DNA from: Planctomycetales bacterium
Lineage (GTDB): Bacteria; Planctomycetota; Planctomycetia; Planctomycetales; Planctomycetaceae
Direction of reading: 5' to 3'
Assembly: GCA_028285345.1 (NCBI GenBank)
Contig: JANQPT010000044.1
Coordinates: 248,001 to 312,000 of the forward strand
Length of the DNA stretch: 64,000 nucleotides
Positions 36,229 through 45,993 of the stretch are shown in pieces. The notes beneath the pieces are model-generated. The model had not been told where the DNA came from. It saw nothing but the letters and a program-made list of their open reading frames with translations, and did no database searches. Position 1 is the stretch's first letter; each line of letters begins with the position of its first letter. The position numbers were made by a program, and so were the translations under genes.

Positions 36229-38418
36229 TCAAGCGACGCGGTCCGCCAAAACGGAGGGTTCTGACTGCTTAGGCAGATTGTGCGGTCCGGCAAGTTTGAG
36301 CCCAGAAGGCTGTTCAGGTCGCGGACGATGCGGCCGCAAGCTCAGCAGCGAGGGCAACAAGATCAAATCGCCCACCAGGGCCGCCATCAACAGTGCTGAC
36401 ATCAAATATCCGAAGCGGGCGGTCGGCGTAAAGCTGCTTAACGTCAACGCCAGCATACCGATGCTGGAAATCAGCGCCGCTTTGAAAATGGGGACTCCCG
36501 TATGACGCAATGCGGAACGCGACGCCTTAGCGGAGGAGACACCATGATCGTAGAGTTCCTGGTATTGCACTAGGAAATGGAACGTGCCGTCCACGGCGAT
36601 GCCGAGCGCGATGCTGCCCGACATCATCATGCCGATGTCGACCGGCATTCCGAGCCAACCCAGCATTCCATACACGATACAGATCGGCGTTAGATTGGGA
36701 ATCATTGCCACCAGGGCCGTCTTCCACGACCGAAGGGAGACGACCATCACTGCGGTGATGATTATGAACGCCAGCAAAAAGCTTTCATGGAAGCCGCGAA
36801 AGATCTCTTGTTGGGCATGATTGAGCATTGGTGCGATGCCGGTCAGCTCGACTGGCATGCCCGCGGTTCTCTCCTGCAACTGTTCAAAGATTTCATACTG
36901 CGAGAGGCCTTCGCGCGTGCTGATGCGGGCGGAGATACGCCACAGCCGTTCGCCGTCGGCCAGGTACTCATTCTGGTCGCGCTGCGCTTCGGCCTGCTTG
37001 AGCAATCGTCCCAACACAAAGGGATTCTGCGGCAATTCCTCCGGGAAGAACGAAGCCGCGGATATTGTATGCCGCACGCAAGGGTGCTCGGCGATCACCA
37101 TCTCGATTCTGCGAACTTCCTCCAGACGCTGTGCGAACGGCATCTCGGGGTCGTTGAGTGTGACGATTGCTTCGATCGAGTCGATGTTGGTCAGTTTTTC
37201 CTCGACGCGGACCGTGTCGACCAGCACTTTGCTATTGCGCGGAAGAAAGTCGAGCGGATCGATCTTCGTTTCCAAGAACACCAGACCTGTGCAAGAGGCC
37301 GCGACCAGCGACACCGTTGCGCAGGCGACGATCTTGCTGTGGGTGGAAATCCAATGCCCCAGGCGGGCAAAGGCCATCGTGGTCCGCGAGTCCGCTTCCA
37401 CCTGCAGCGGCCAGATGGTCATCAACGCCGGAGTGAATCCCAATCCGGTGATCAGCGCAACGACTGACCCCCAGGCGGCCGCATATCCGAACTGGTTCAC
37501 CGGTAGAATATCGCTGACCGCTAGCGATACGAGGCCGATGGTCGTTGTCAGTGTCGCCAAACAGCAAGGCTTAAACGCGGCTTTGAACGCCGCCCCCAGC
37601 GGGTCGTCGCTGGTGCCGGCGGCACGGTAGTAGTGGATGAAGTGAATCGAAACCGCCAGCGTGAAGATCATCACCATCACCGACAGCGCGCTGAGAATGA
37701 AATTCATCTCGCCGCCCGCCAGATGGATCACTGCCAGCGTTAATTGGATTGCCCACACGGTCAATCCCAGCAGTGCGAGCGACAGTTGCCAATGCCGCGT
37801 GCTGTATGCCAGAAGCCCCCAGCAGATCACCAAGGTCACGAAAAAGAACTTGCGATTCTCTTCCTCGCTGCCCAATCGATCCAATTCCGTAATGATCACC
37901 GGAGCGCCCGCCAGCCGAACTTGATCGTTTTGCAGGCAACAATAGTCGATCACTTGTTTCACGTCGGCAACGGCCTGAGAGCGTGCGCGATAGCCCTGGT
38001 CGGAGAGCAGGCAGATCAAGCCGATCAGGCTGCCGTCATCGGAGAGGGCGAGACCTTCCAGCCGTCCCCGCGCCTCCACCTCATCGACTCCAAAGCCGGC
38101 CATCACCGATTGCAGCCGAGTGGGCGACCAGCATTTGCGGACGGTGTCGAGTCGCTCCAGACGTTCGCTGATTGCCTCGACCAAACGGACGTCCCGTGTG
38201 TCGGTCTCCAGTCCGACAACCACAAGTTCTTCGACACCGAAGTCCCGTTTGAACCGCTCATAGTTTGAGCGAACTTCCGAATCGCGCGGCAGCCAGGTCT
38301 CGATGTCGTTGTTCTGCGGGAGCGATTGCGCTTTCAGAAACAGAATCGGAAAGGACAACAGCGCGAGCAACAGCAGCTTGCGGCTGTGTTCGTGATAGAA
38401 GCGGGAAACTGTCGACAA
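36229..38418 (-). CDS. RND/MMPL-family exporter
   Basis: This protein of about 729 residues has the RND superfamily pattern in two halves: a first membrane helix (KLLLLALLSFPILFLKAQ), a large periplasmic loop, a bundle of six helices (about residues 190-400), a second loop, then a second bundle near the C-terminus. Landmarks are NFILSALSVMVMIFTLAVS and GMMMSGSIALGIAVDGTFHF. MMPL-type members export lipids or hydrophobic molecules using the proton gradient. TTG at 38418 was chosen over TTG at 38475 because GAGAGG lies 8 bases upstream. No adaptor or channel gene is next to it. Confidence 0.86.
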   Translation of the reverse strand: MSTVSRFYHEHSRKLLLLALLSFPILFLKAQSLPQNNDIETWLPRDSEVRSNYERFKRDFGVEELVVVGLETDTRDVRLVEAISERLERLDTVRKCWSPTRLQSVMAGFGVDEVEARGRLEGLALSDDGSLIGLICLLSDQGYRARSQAVADVKQVIDYCCLQNDQVRLAGAPVIITELDRLGSEEENRKFFFVTLVICWGLLAYSTRHWQLSLALLGLTVWAIQLTLAVIHLAGGEMNFILSALSVMVMIFTLAVSIHFIHYYRAAGTSDDPLGAAFKAAFKPCCLATLTTTIGLVSLAVSDILPVNQFGYAAAWGSVVALITGLGFTPALMTIWPLQVEADSRTTMAFARLGHWISTHSKIVACATVSLVAASCTGLVFLETKIDPLDFLPRNSKVLVDTVRVEEKLTNIDSIEAIVTLNDPEMPFAQRLEEVRRIEMVIAEHPCVRHTISAASFFPEELPQNPFVLGRLLKQAEAQRDQNEYLADGERLWRISARISTREGLSQYEIFEQLQERTAGMPVELTGIAPMLNHAQQEIFRGFHESFLLAFIIITAVMVVSLRSWKTALVAMIPNLTPICIVYGMLGWLGMPVDIGMMMSGSIALGIAVDGTFHFLVQYQELYDHGVSSAKASRSALRHTGVPIFKAALISSIGMLALTLSSFTPTARFGYLMSALLMAALVGDLILLPSLLSLRPHRPRPEQPSGLKLAGPHNLPKQSEPSVLADRVA

Positions 38419-38982
38419 GTCCACGTCCTCTCGGCATTCACTCGTAGTCGCTCGTTCGCACGGACGTCCGACCAATGTCTGTAGGGACGCGGGGCGAGTT
38501 TACGTCACAGCTAGTTCGTTAAGTTGGGAGATTCTCGACTGAGTTAGGTCCGGCAGGCTCGTTGCCGATCGCAGTTGCGCCAAGCCCCGATAAACGGAAA
38601 GGTTGAATCAGTCGGGTATCCTTTCCCAACTTCACAGTCTTGTTTCAACAACTGTATTCCCCGTTGATATTCCTATCGAACACCGGCAATCTCTGCCGCA
38701 AGCACAAAACGAGAATTGGCTCGCCTGGCATCGCAGCTTGATTCAATAAAAGCTATGACCGGCAAAGATTCACAGCACGCGCCCCCGCCTTGGTGCGTGA
38801 ACGACGACCTCGTCACCAACTGTGATACCGCGCGAGAGGCGTTTCGCCGGCTGCATCGAGTCGCTTGCAATACCCGGCGCGGTTTCTAGGATTGTCAGTG
38901 CGTGAGAGACGACGTTTTCACGAATGCGAAATTCTCTCAGAACGGTTCAAAACGGGCTTTCAGTGCACGTGAGAGCGACTCT
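38419..38982. other. Intergenic region upstream of pgk, no gene seen
   Basis: A 560-base gap lies between divergent genes. A small frame at 38755-38889 (44 codons, ATG start) is Arg/Pro-rich, has no ribosome binding site and was not accepted. Promoters for both flanking genes must lie here. Confidence 0.35.
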
Positions 38983-40170
38983 ATGGCAAAAGTAACGATT
39001 GCAGATATTGATCCGGCTGGGAAAACCGTCTTGATGCGGGTCGACTTTAATGTCCCGTTGGATGATGAACAAAATATCACCGACGATCGCCGAATCCGGA
39101 TGGCGCTGCCCTCGATTCAGTCGGTGATCGACCGCGGGGGGCGGCTGATCTTGATGAGCCACTTGGGCCGCCCGAAAGGGGATGGGACGGACGCCAAGCT
39201 CAGCCTCAAGCCGGCCGCGGAAAAACTGAGCGAATTACTCGGCAAACCGGTCGCCTTTGCCGCGGACACGGTCGGCGACGAGGCGCGGACCAAAGCAGCG
39301 GCGCTGGCGGACGGCGAAGTCTTGGTCGTCGAAAACCTGCGTTTTAATCCAGGAGAAAAGAAGGGCGACAAAGAGTTTGCGGCCGCGCTGGCGACGCTGG
39401 CCGACGTTTATTGCAATGACGCGTTCGGGACCTGCCACCGCACCGATGCGTCAATGGTCGCCGTCCCTGAAGCGATGGACGGCAAGCCGAAAGTCGTCGG
39501 TTTTCTCGTCGCAAAGGAGATCCAATACCTCAGCGAAGCCATCGCCAATCCGCAGCGCCCGTTCGTGGCAATTCTGGGCGGAGCCAAGGTCTCGGACAAG
39601 ATCAGCGTGATCGAGAATTTGATCGGCATTTGCGACAAGATTTTGATCGGCGGGGCGATGGCCTATACATTTTCCCTGGCGCAGGGCGGCAAGGTCGGCG
39701 ACAGCCTGGTGGAGAAAGACAAAGTCGAGCTGGCCAAAGAGCTGTTGGAACGGGGCGGCGAAAAACTGATGCTCCCCGTCGACACGCATTGCGGCGACGA
39801 CTTCAAGGGCGATTGCAATAAGGTCATCGTCGACGCCGGCGAGATTCCCGACGGCTACGAAGGCTTGGACATCGGACCGAAGACTGCGGCGCTCTATGCG
39901 GAGACCGTGGGGGCCGCCAAGACGGTCGTTTGGAACGGCCCGATGGGGGTCTTCGAGATGCCTCCCTTCGACGAAGGGACCAAGGCGGTCGCCCAGGCAA
40001 TTGCTGAAAGCGACAGCACCAGTGTCATCGGCGGCGGCGACAGTGCCGCCGCAATCCAGCAACTCGGTTTCGCTGATCAGGTCTCGCACGTCAGCACCGG
40101 CGGCGGGGCCAGTTTGGCGATGCTGGAAGGACAGGAATTCGCAGCAGTGAACCTGCTGGACGACAAGTAA
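38983..40170 (+). CDS. pgk: Phosphoglycerate kinase
   Basis: This 395-residue glycolytic enzyme transfers phosphate from 1,3-bisphosphoglycerate to ADP. Motifs include [34 protein letters not shown], the hinge-region [16 protein letters not shown], and the nucleotide-binding WNGPMGVFE and [12 protein letters not shown] at 38983 matches the family start; the frame extends upstream to 38902 without homology. purE follows 55 bases downstream in the same direction. Confidence 0.97.
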   Translation: MAKVTIADIDPAGKTVLMRVDFNVPLDDEQNITDDRRIRMALPSIQSVIDRGGRLILMSHLGRPKGDGTDAKLSLKPAAEKLSELLGKPVAFAADTVGDEARTKAAALADGEVLVVENLRFNPGEKKGDKEFAAALATLADVYCNDAFGTCHRTDASMVAVPEAMDGKPKVVGFLVAKEIQYLSEAIANPQRPFVAILGGAKVSDKISVIENLIGICDKILIGGAMAYTFSLAQGGKVGDSLVEKDKVELAKELLERGGEKLMLPVDTHCGDDFKGDCNKVIVDAGEIPDGYEGLDIGPKTAALYAETVGAAKTVVWNGPMGVFEMPPFDEGTKAVAQAIAESDSTSVIGGGDSAAAIQQLGFADQVSHVSTGGGASLAMLEGQEFAAVNLLDDK

Positions 40171-40225
40171 CAGCCGCTGACATGCGGCGTGGTCTGGAAC
40201 GATTAATCAATTCACGGAGTAACAA

Positions 40226-40720
40226 ATGGGCAACAGTGACAATCCTCTCGTCGGCATCATCATGGGCAGCTCGTCTGATTGGGAGACGATGAAACCGGCG
40301 GTCGATGTTCTCAAGGAGTTTGAAATCCCCTTCGAATGCCGCGTCATGTCGGCGCACCGGACACCGGCGGTGGTGATGGAGTTCTCGTCGACCGCCGAAG
40401 AGCGGGGCGTGGAAGTATTGATCGCCGGGGCAGGGGGGGCGGCGCATTTGGCGGGTGTCGTTGCCGCGCACACGGTGTTGCCGGTCTTAGGTGTGCCGAT
40501 TGAAAGCAAGCTCAACGGCCTCGATTCGCTGCTCTCCACGGTACAGATGCCGGGCGGAATTCCGGTCGGCACACTCGCCATCGGCGGCGCCGGCGCAAAG
40601 AACGCAGCCCTGCTGGCAATCCGCATTATGGCCGGCAGCCGTCCGGAATTGCGGCAGAAAATTCACCAATTCAATCAAAAGCAAGCCGAGAAGGTCCTGA
40701 AAGCCGAGTTGCCGGTTTAA
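40226..40720 (+). CDS. purE: N5-carboxyaminoimidazole ribonucleotide mutase
   Basis: This 164-residue class I PurE rearranges N5-CAIR to CAIR in purine synthesis. The family signatures are GIIMGSSSDWETMKPA, CRVMSAHRTPAVVMEF, IAGAGGAAHLAGVVA and MPGGIPVGTLAIGGAGAKNA. The partner purK is not in the window. It follows pgk closely with an ordinary ribosome binding site (GGAGTAACAAATG). Confidence 0.97.
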   Translation: MGNSDNPLVGIIMGSSSDWETMKPAVDVLKEFEIPFECRVMSAHRTPAVVMEFSSTAEERGVEVLIAGAGGAAHLAGVVAAHTVLPVLGVPIESKLNGLDSLLSTVQMPGGIPVGTLAIGGAGAKNAALLAIRIMAGSRPELRQKIHQFNQKQAEKVLKAELPV

Positions 40721-40799
40721 GCACGCGATTGCGACAGCGGGGCTTCCACACAAGCGGTGGCACGGGTGACTCATCGTCGGACAACTCCGAGTCGACGAT

Positions 40800-40875
40800 G
40801 GGTGGCTGGGGTCGAGCAAAGCGAGCCCCCAGTTTCTGAACCTGGGGGCGGACTGATGTCCGACCCCAGCCACCC
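40800..40875. repeat. Palindromic element downstream of purE
   Basis: GGGTGGCTGGGGTCG on the left (from 40800) is mirrored by CGACCCCAGCCACCC on the right (to about 40875), with an inner GCCCCCAGTTTCTGAACCTG stem. It is the same kind of element as the others in this window but a different sequence family. Confidence 0.65.
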
Positions 40876-40958
40876 TGAAACAACTTTGCCGACCAAGCTG
40901 AAACCTTCAGCGATGCTGAGTGGGAGCTGCGCCTTTTCAGATTCGGAATACGGCGGTC

Positions 40959-42122
40959 ATGAAAATCGATCGCGTCGAAGCCGTTACGCTGCGTTTCGAA
41001 TACGAGCGTGGTTTCAAATACGCCGGCGGCGTCTGTACGGGGCGTTTGACGACGCTGGTTCGCGTGTCGACAGACGACGGCCGCGTCGGAATCGGCAGCG
41101 GTTATTCGCATCCGGGATTGCTGCATCCAATCATCGAACACCAGCTTTCCCCGCTGCTGATCGGCGAGAATCCGGCCGACATTAAGCGGCTTTGGCAGAA
41201 GATGTATGCCGTCACGCGGTGGTACGGCCGCAAAGGGGCGGCGATGACCGCCGTGGGTGCACTTGATACCGCGTTGTGGGATCTGCGGGGACAAGCCGAG
41301 GGGCAGCCGGTTTGGAAACTGTTGGGGGGAGACACGCCGCATTGCCCCGCGTATGCCAGTGCGCTGCTTTGGAAGTCGCCGGAGGAATTGGCGGACGAAG
41401 CGCGGGCACTCATCGCGCGCGGGTTTCGCCGCGTCAAAATGCGGCTCGCTTTAGGAGCCGACGCTGACGGCGCAGCGGTCGAAGCAGTCCGTACTGCCAT
41501 CGGTCCCGATTGCGACCTCTTGGTCGACGGCTCGATGCGTTACGACGAGCAATCGGCCCGGCAACTCGCGGAACTGCTGCGCGACAATGACGTGTTCTGG
41601 TACGAAGAACCGTTCCCGCCGGAAAACATCGACGGGTACGTGCGTTTGCGCCGCGACTGCGAAGTCCCGCTGGCTGCCGGCGAAAACGAATTCGGAGCAC
41701 AGGGCTTTCGCGAGTTAATTCGTGCCGGAGCCGTCGACATCGTGCAGCCCGACGCCAGCCGCTGCGGAGGAATCAGTGAGACCTGGAACGTCTGCAAAAT
41801 GGCGCGCGAGGCAGGTCTCAGAGTCGCGACGCACTCATGGTGCGACGCCGTCGCCGTCATTGCAAATGCCCACGTCATCGCCGCCGCCGAAAACGGGCTC
41901 ACTGTCGAGATCGATCAAACCGGCAATCCGTTCATTGAGGATCTGCTGACCGAACCGTTGGTTGTGTTGGACGGAATGCTGACACTTTCCGATGCGCCCG
42001 GTTTGGGAATCGCGCTCAACGAAGATGTAGTCGACCGGTACCGCCTCGACGATCCGTACAACATCCCCGACGGGAACTATTCGGACATGGTCTTCGGCCG
42101 GCAGTTTCTTGCGGATCTGTGA
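40959..42122 (+). CDS. Enolase-superfamily dehydratase/racemase (mandelate racemase group)
   Basis: This 387-residue TIM-barrel enzyme follows the mandelate racemase pattern. The base region reads RRVKMRLALG, with K-x-R instead of the more common K-x-K; the metal ligands are D in LLVDGSMRYDE, E in WYEEPFPPEN and E in AAGENEFG, then IVQPDASRCGGISE and the active-site histidine in ATHSW. The group includes sugar-acid dehydratases such as rhamnonate, galactonate and fuconate dehydratase; which sugar acid it uses cannot be read. ATG 40959 begins at the conserved capping domain. It ends only 15 bases before a convergent gene. Confidence 0.88.
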   Translation: MKIDRVEAVTLRFEYERGFKYAGGVCTGRLTTLVRVSTDDGRVGIGSGYSHPGLLHPIIEHQLSPLLIGENPADIKRLWQKMYAVTRWYGRKGAAMTAVGALDTALWDLRGQAEGQPVWKLLGGDTPHCPAYASALLWKSPEELADEARALIARGFRRVKMRLALGADADGAAVEAVRTAIGPDCDLLVDGSMRYDEQSARQLAELLRDNDVFWYEEPFPPENIDGYVRLRRDCEVPLAAGENEFGAQGFRELIRAGAVDIVQPDASRCGGISETWNVCKMAREAGLRVATHSWCDAVAVIANAHVIAAAENGLTVEIDQTGNPFIEDLLTEPLVVLDGMLTLSDAPGLGIALNEDVVDRYRLDDPYNIPDGNYSDMVFGRQFLADL

Positions 42123-42137
42123 CCGTCGCACCCGGTC

Positions 42138-42620
42138 TTAGGGCAGCAAATACAGGCCCGCTGCCAAAAGTAGCGAGAGAAGCAACAGCACGCCCGCGCA
42201 GCCGGAACCGGACGTGATTCCCAATTCCTGCTCCAGCGCATCGACGGCCAATTTCGCGTCCCGCAGTCCGACATCGTGCAGTTCACGATACAGCTTGATG
42301 GCCGCGATCTTCTTGCGGTCGCGCAGCAGGTCGACAATCTGCTGCTCCGCCGCATCGCGGTCCCGTCCACTTGCTTTGTAATTCGGCACGTGTTCGCCGC
42401 GAGCGATTGCTTCGACTGCATTCTTGGCGTCGATTAGCGAGGCTCCGGTTCGCTCACGGTAGAATTTGATCGCCTCGATTTTTGACTGGGTGGCGATCAC
42501 CTCACGCAGTTCCGCGTCGAACGCGTCCGGATTGACCTCGGCGTTTAACTCCGCTCCACACTCGATGCACCATTTCTCCCCGGTGGGGTTGTGATGGTTG
42601 CATTGCGGGCAGTTTGGCAT
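42138..42620 (-). CDS. Zinc-ribbon protein with two L7/L12-like repeats and a membrane helix
   Basis: This 160-residue protein has an N-terminal zinc ribbon with C4, C7, C18 and C21 (CPQC and CIEC). Two repeats follow, KIEAIKFYRERTGASLIDAK (about residue 47) and KIAAIKLYRELHDVGLRDAK (about residue 103), each with the helix-turn pattern of the ribosomal protein L7/L12 C-terminal domain (KIxxIKxxRExTGxxLxxAK). The C-terminus is a hydrophobic helix (GVLLLLSLLLAAGLYLLP) that would anchor it in the membrane. The function is unknown; L7/L12-type domains bind GTPases and other partner proteins. Confidence 0.85.
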   Translation of the reverse strand: MPNCPQCNHHNPTGEKWCIECGAELNAEVNPDAFDAELREVIATQSKIEAIKFYRERTGASLIDAKNAVEAIARGEHVPNYKASGRDRDAAEQQIVDLLRDRKKIAAIKLYRELHDVGLRDAKLAVDALEQELGITSGSGCAGVLLLLSLLLAAGLYLLP

Positions 42621-42664
42621 TTGTGCCTGTTCCTCCCTGTCCCCGATCGCAGACGTCGTGACGC

Positions 42665-43993
42665 CTACTTCGCGCTCGCGTTCATTTTTCCCGACAGCTC
42701 GTAGATATTGATCAACGCCCGGTTCATCATCCGCTCTCCCGCGCCGATTTCGACCGGTGAGACCGCTGCATCGGCTCCGTAGCCTCCTTCGGAGACCGCT
42801 TCAATCGTGGGGAAGTACAGATTGTGGCCGTTGCAATATCCGAAAAACAGCGTGTGGTCCACGTAACTCCGCTCGCGGAGCCGCACGGCGTGGTTGCAGA
42901 AAAACTCTCCCGAACCGCCCACAAACGCAATCTTGCGGCCGATCAATACGGTGTTGAGTTCCGCCTGATGTCCATCTTTGGCCGCTTCGACGAAGTTGGT
43001 AATCAACTCTGGAAAAAAGGCCGCACTATAGCCGGCCATTACGGCTGGATTGGAAAAGTCGATGCGGGATTTGAATCGAAATTGATCAACGCGGCCGTCG
43101 ACCGTCTGCTTCTTGAGTTCGTGCGGTTCAATCGACTTCGCAACTTCAATCGCATGTCGCGCCAACTCCTCGCCGAACAATTTCGGCTTGCGGAAGTCCT
43201 GGCTCGGATTGGGGCTCAAGTCCCCGCTCGCGCCCTGGATGAACACGCAATTCGTCTTCAGATCCGACTCAACCTTCTCCTCCAAAAAACCAGGGTAGTC
43301 GGGCGAGAATTTCAAAATCATCGTATCGGTCATCACCGGATGCGCCGCGAAATTGACAAGCACCGCAATCGGCTTTCCGGATGAGACATCGTCAAACCGC
43401 ATCACCGTCATGCGGGGGTCAGTCGCCTTCGGCTTCCGTTTCGTGTGCCGATTGCGGTTCAATCCCAAATCGCGCGATCCGACCGCGATCGTCGCAGGCT
43501 TGGCGTTTTGGTCCGCTTCAAGAATCGCCGCGATGATTCCCTCCGGCAATTGCTTGGCATAAGCGACGGCGGCGTCAAACGTGCCCTTTCCAAATCCCTC
43601 GCGGTCGGTCAACTCGATGACAGGGCCGTGGTGCGTGTGGGTTCCGCTGATCAACACATGTTTGATGCCCGCCTTATCCGCGATTTCGCTGCGGATGCGT
43701 TCCATCATCGCGGTCGTGGGGCCTCGACCAAGATCCAACCCGACTAACGCGACTTTGCCTTCGTCTCCCTGAATCACGATCGCCTTGGCCCAGAGCGGAT
43801 CGAGCGTTCCGTCCGAAAGCATCGCCTTCCTCGCCCCGTAACCCCACATCGGCACCGGTGCCTGCGGCGTGATATCGCGTTTGCCGAACCCGACGCGAAA
43901 TTGTTCAGACTCACTGGCGTTGGAAACAGAGAGTGGAGATTGGCAGGCGAAAACCAGAATCAAGAGGGGTAGGCAACGCAACAATCTGACCAT
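42665..43993 (-). CDS. Neutral/alkaline ceramidase-like secreted hydrolase
   Basis: This 442-residue protein has a signal peptide (LLRCLPLLILVFACQSPLS) and the N-terminal domain of the neutral ceramidase family: RVGFGKRDITP, VGLDLGRGPTTAMM, LISGTHTHHGPVIEL (zinc ligand histidines) and VLVNFAAHPVMT. The family hydrolyses ceramide, but many bacterial members have unknown substrates. ATG 43993 was chosen since GGAGGC lies just before it and the signal follows directly; the frame opens upstream at 44041. It is the last gene before a divergent small gene. Confidence 0.85.
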   Translation of the reverse strand: MVRLLRCLPLLILVFACQSPLSVSNASESEQFRVGFGKRDITPQAPVPMWGYGARKAMLSDGTLDPLWAKAIVIQGDEGKVALVGLDLGRGPTTAMMERIRSEIADKAGIKHVLISGTHTHHGPVIELTDREGFGKGTFDAAVAYAKQLPEGIIAAILEADQNAKPATIAVGSRDLGLNRNRHTKRKPKATDPRMTVMRFDDVSSGKPIAVLVNFAAHPVMTDTMILKFSPDYPGFLEEKVESDLKTNCVFIQGASGDLSPNPSQDFRKPKLFGEELARHAIEVAKSIEPHELKKQTVDGRVDQFRFKSRIDFSNPAVMAGYSAAFFPELITNFVEAAKDGHQAELNTVLIGRKIAFVGGSGEFFCNHAVRLRERSYVDHTLFFGYCNGHNLYFPTIEAVSEGGYGADAAVSPVEIGAGERMMNRALINIYELSGKMNASAK

Positions 43994-44134
43994 ATAACAA
44001 GCCTCCAGATAACGCGCATGGAAGAAAATTCGAATAATCATTCGATCGTAGCCACGAAAGCATGCTTCGGCAATTCTGAATTCAATCGTCGTGGGTGGAT
44101 GATCGGTTTTCGGTTGTTGTCAGGCGGTAAGTGC

Positions 44135-44398
44135 ATGGATCTCAAAACACTCGTCGAGCGTATCGATACCCTCGATGTTGAAGCTCATATCTGTTGCTCA
44201 AGAACAGATGTCTCCGTATCCACTAGAGATTACCAAATAGTTCCCCTAGACGAATTCGATGACCCAGTTATACCAGCAGGGTACAGGGGGTTCTTGGATG
44301 TTTGGCATGCAATTGATATCCTCAAAGGACTTGAAATGCTGGACTCGTCAACTCCACTCATAGAGCGATTCGTTACGTACCTAGAGAATGACGCCTGA
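44135..44398 (+). CDS. Small protein of unknown function, AT-rich (possible transfer)
   Basis: This 87-residue protein begins MDLKTLVERIDTLDVEAHIC and ends ERFVTYLENDA. Its DNA is clearly richer in A and T than its neighbours and uses codons such as ATA, AGA and TTA-like choices seldom used around it, suggesting recent transfer. In size and composition it resembles small immunity or antitoxin proteins, but no toxin gene is adjacent and no family is recognised. AGGCGG lies 8 bases before the ATG at 44135; the frame itself opens further upstream. Confidence 0.65.
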   Translation: MDLKTLVERIDTLDVEAHICCSRTDVSVSTRDYQIVPLDEFDDPVIPAGYRGFLDVWHAIDILKGLEMLDSSTPLIERFVTYLENDA

Positions 44399-44500
44399 AC
44401 TGAAATGCCTTCACACGTTTCGTGTGAGGTTCCTTACTTCGCGAAGTGGCCCGTGTCCTTTTCGTTAATCGAATGCCCGGAACTTGAAAGGGGGCATCCC

Positions 44501-45313
44501 ATGGTGAATACCGATCCGGAAACAATTCTGCATCAGCAAACCGCCGCTGAGGGGGAAGAACGTGACCGCATTATTGCGTTGGCCGACACACCGGCGGCGC
44601 GGGCGGAGAAGGTCAAGTTGGCCGCCGCCTATCGAATGCTTGCACGGCTCGGCTTGGACGACGGCGTGGCGGGGCACATCTCGATGCGCGTGCCGGAGGC
44701 TCCGGAGTATTTTTGGGTGAATCCGTTCGGGGATTTGTTTAGCGAAGTCCGCGCGGACACCTTGGTATTGGTAAATTCCGCCGGTGAGATCGTAACGGGC
44801 GGTGAGATGATCAATCTGGCTGGATTTTGCATCCATGCGGCGATTCACCACGCCCGGCCCGATGTCAACTGTGCCGTGCACACGCATCCGCCGGGAGGCA
44901 GTGCCTATAGCTCACTGGGCATGTTGCTGGATCCGCTGGACCAGACGGGGTGCTCATTCTACGACGACCACGCCTTGTACGCCGAATACACGGGAGTCGT
45001 GATCGACGCCGAGCAGACGCAGGGCATTGTCCAGGCGCTGGGCGACAAACGGGCGTTGATCTTAGCCAATCACGGATTGCTCACCTGCGCCGGTACAATC
45101 GAGCAGGCGCTGATCGACATGATCGACATGGAACGGACCTGCAACGTCAACATGGCCGCCATGTCGACCGGCAAACCGGTACTGCCGGTTCCCGGCGAGG
45201 TCGCCCTGCAAAGCCGCTCGGTCCTCACCCAGCCAGGGCGGTATCCGTTTCAATGGAAGGCGATGATCCGCGAGTTGGATCGGCATGAGACGGATTACGA
45301 TCCGTGGCGGTGA
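44501..45313 (+). CDS. Class II aldolase/adducin family protein (second copy)
   Basis: This 270-residue protein has the class II aldolase fold: LAAAYRMLARLGLDDGVAGH, CAVHTHPPGGSAYSSLG (zinc histidines), FYDDHALYAEYTGVV and LILANHGLLTCAG. Compared with the BMC aldolase it lacks the C-terminal encapsulation helix and has a different metal-site context, so it is not a simple duplicate; similar proteins act on other 2-keto or sugar-phosphate substrates. GAAAGGGGG lies just before ATG 44501. Its substrate is not known from sequence. Confidence 0.88.
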   Translation: MVNTDPETILHQQTAAEGEERDRIIALADTPAARAEKVKLAAAYRMLARLGLDDGVAGHISMRVPEAPEYFWVNPFGDLFSEVRADTLVLVNSAGEIVTGGEMINLAGFCIHAAIHHARPDVNCAVHTHPPGGSAYSSLGMLLDPLDQTGCSFYDDHALYAEYTGVVIDAEQTQGIVQALGDKRALILANHGLLTCAGTIEQALIDMIDMERTCNVNMAAMSTGKPVLPVPGEVALQSRSVLTQPGRYPFQWKAMIRELDRHETDYDPWR

Positions 45314-45331
45314 GCGACCCGCGTTTAGATC

Positions 45332-45817
45332 ATGCTGTGCACGACGGATTGGGATGCCATGTCTGCTCCAGAGTCCACCAAACAGCCCGACGGATTCACT
45401 GTGCGTTGGTCTGATCGGATTCTGAGGTGGATGATTCCATCGCCTACCTTCTGGATTTCTGATGTAGAGATCCATCAGCGCGATGGCGGCTGTTCCGTAG
45501 TTCTCAAATGCAAGCGAGATCGCCGAAGAAAGCACAGCCGGAGTGCATTGGTGACAATTGATGAAGCTGGATATCGGTTTCAGTCAACTCGCGGGAAGGG
45601 TGCCATCAGACTTGAAAGGGTCGATTCGGTTACAGTCGAAAAGGAAGCGGAAAACTGCTACCGACTGCATTTTCGAGCGACCGACGCCGTACCCGGTCGT
45701 GATTTTGGACGTGTGTACTTGATTGAATCGGCTGAGCGATTGCTTCAGGTACAAGATGCGATTAAGCGCGTCGATGGGTGGTCCGAGAAGCTGACAGTAG
45801 CGGGTACTGAGAATTGA
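45332..45817 (+). CDS. Hypothetical protein
   Basis: This protein of 161 residues (or 152 if ATG 45359 is used) has no recognised family. The middle reads as alternating strands (CSVVLKCKRD, ALVTIDEAGYRFQS, RLERVDSVTVEKE, YRLHFRATDA), suggesting a beta-barrel or PH-like fold, and the end is helical (AERLLQVQDAIKRVD). Cysteines are few. It follows the second aldolase by 18 bases, so it may be co-transcribed, but a family D repeat comes immediately after it. Confidence 0.65.
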   Translation: MLCTTDWDAMSAPESTKQPDGFTVRWSDRILRWMIPSPTFWISDVEIHQRDGGCSVVLKCKRDRRRKHSRSALVTIDEAGYRFQSTRGKGAIRLERVDSVTVEKEAENCYRLHFRATDAVPGRDFGRVYLIESAERLLQVQDAIKRVDGWSEKLTVAGTEN

Positions 45818-45828
45818 GCCACTTTCCT

Positions 45829-45967
45829 GGTTCCCAAACTCCAGTTTGGGAACCTGATTTCTCGAAGCTCTGCTTCGATTGCTAAAGCAGGAATTCACGG
45901 TCTTCCGCATCGGTAGCGAAGCAGAGCTTCGCGAAGGTGCGTTCCCAAGCCGGAGCTTGGGAGCGAG
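45829..45967. repeat. Two dispersed palindromes, family D copies 3 and 4
   Basis: Copy 3 (45829-45853) reads GGTTCCCAAACTCCAGTTTG plus GGAAC; copy 4 (45941-45967) reads GTTCCCAAGCCGGAGCTTGG plus GAGCGAG. Between them AAGCTCTGCTTCG and AGCAGAGCTTCG form another inverted pair. The two copies are in the gap between convergent genes. Confidence 0.75.
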
Positions 45968-45993
45968 GATCGAAGAAATCGTCGGCTTGGGGG

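Noticed and set aside
38755-38889. 44-codon frame upstream of pgk (MTGKDSQHAPPPWC...)
   Set aside because: No ribosome binding site, no homology and unusual composition; likely chance.
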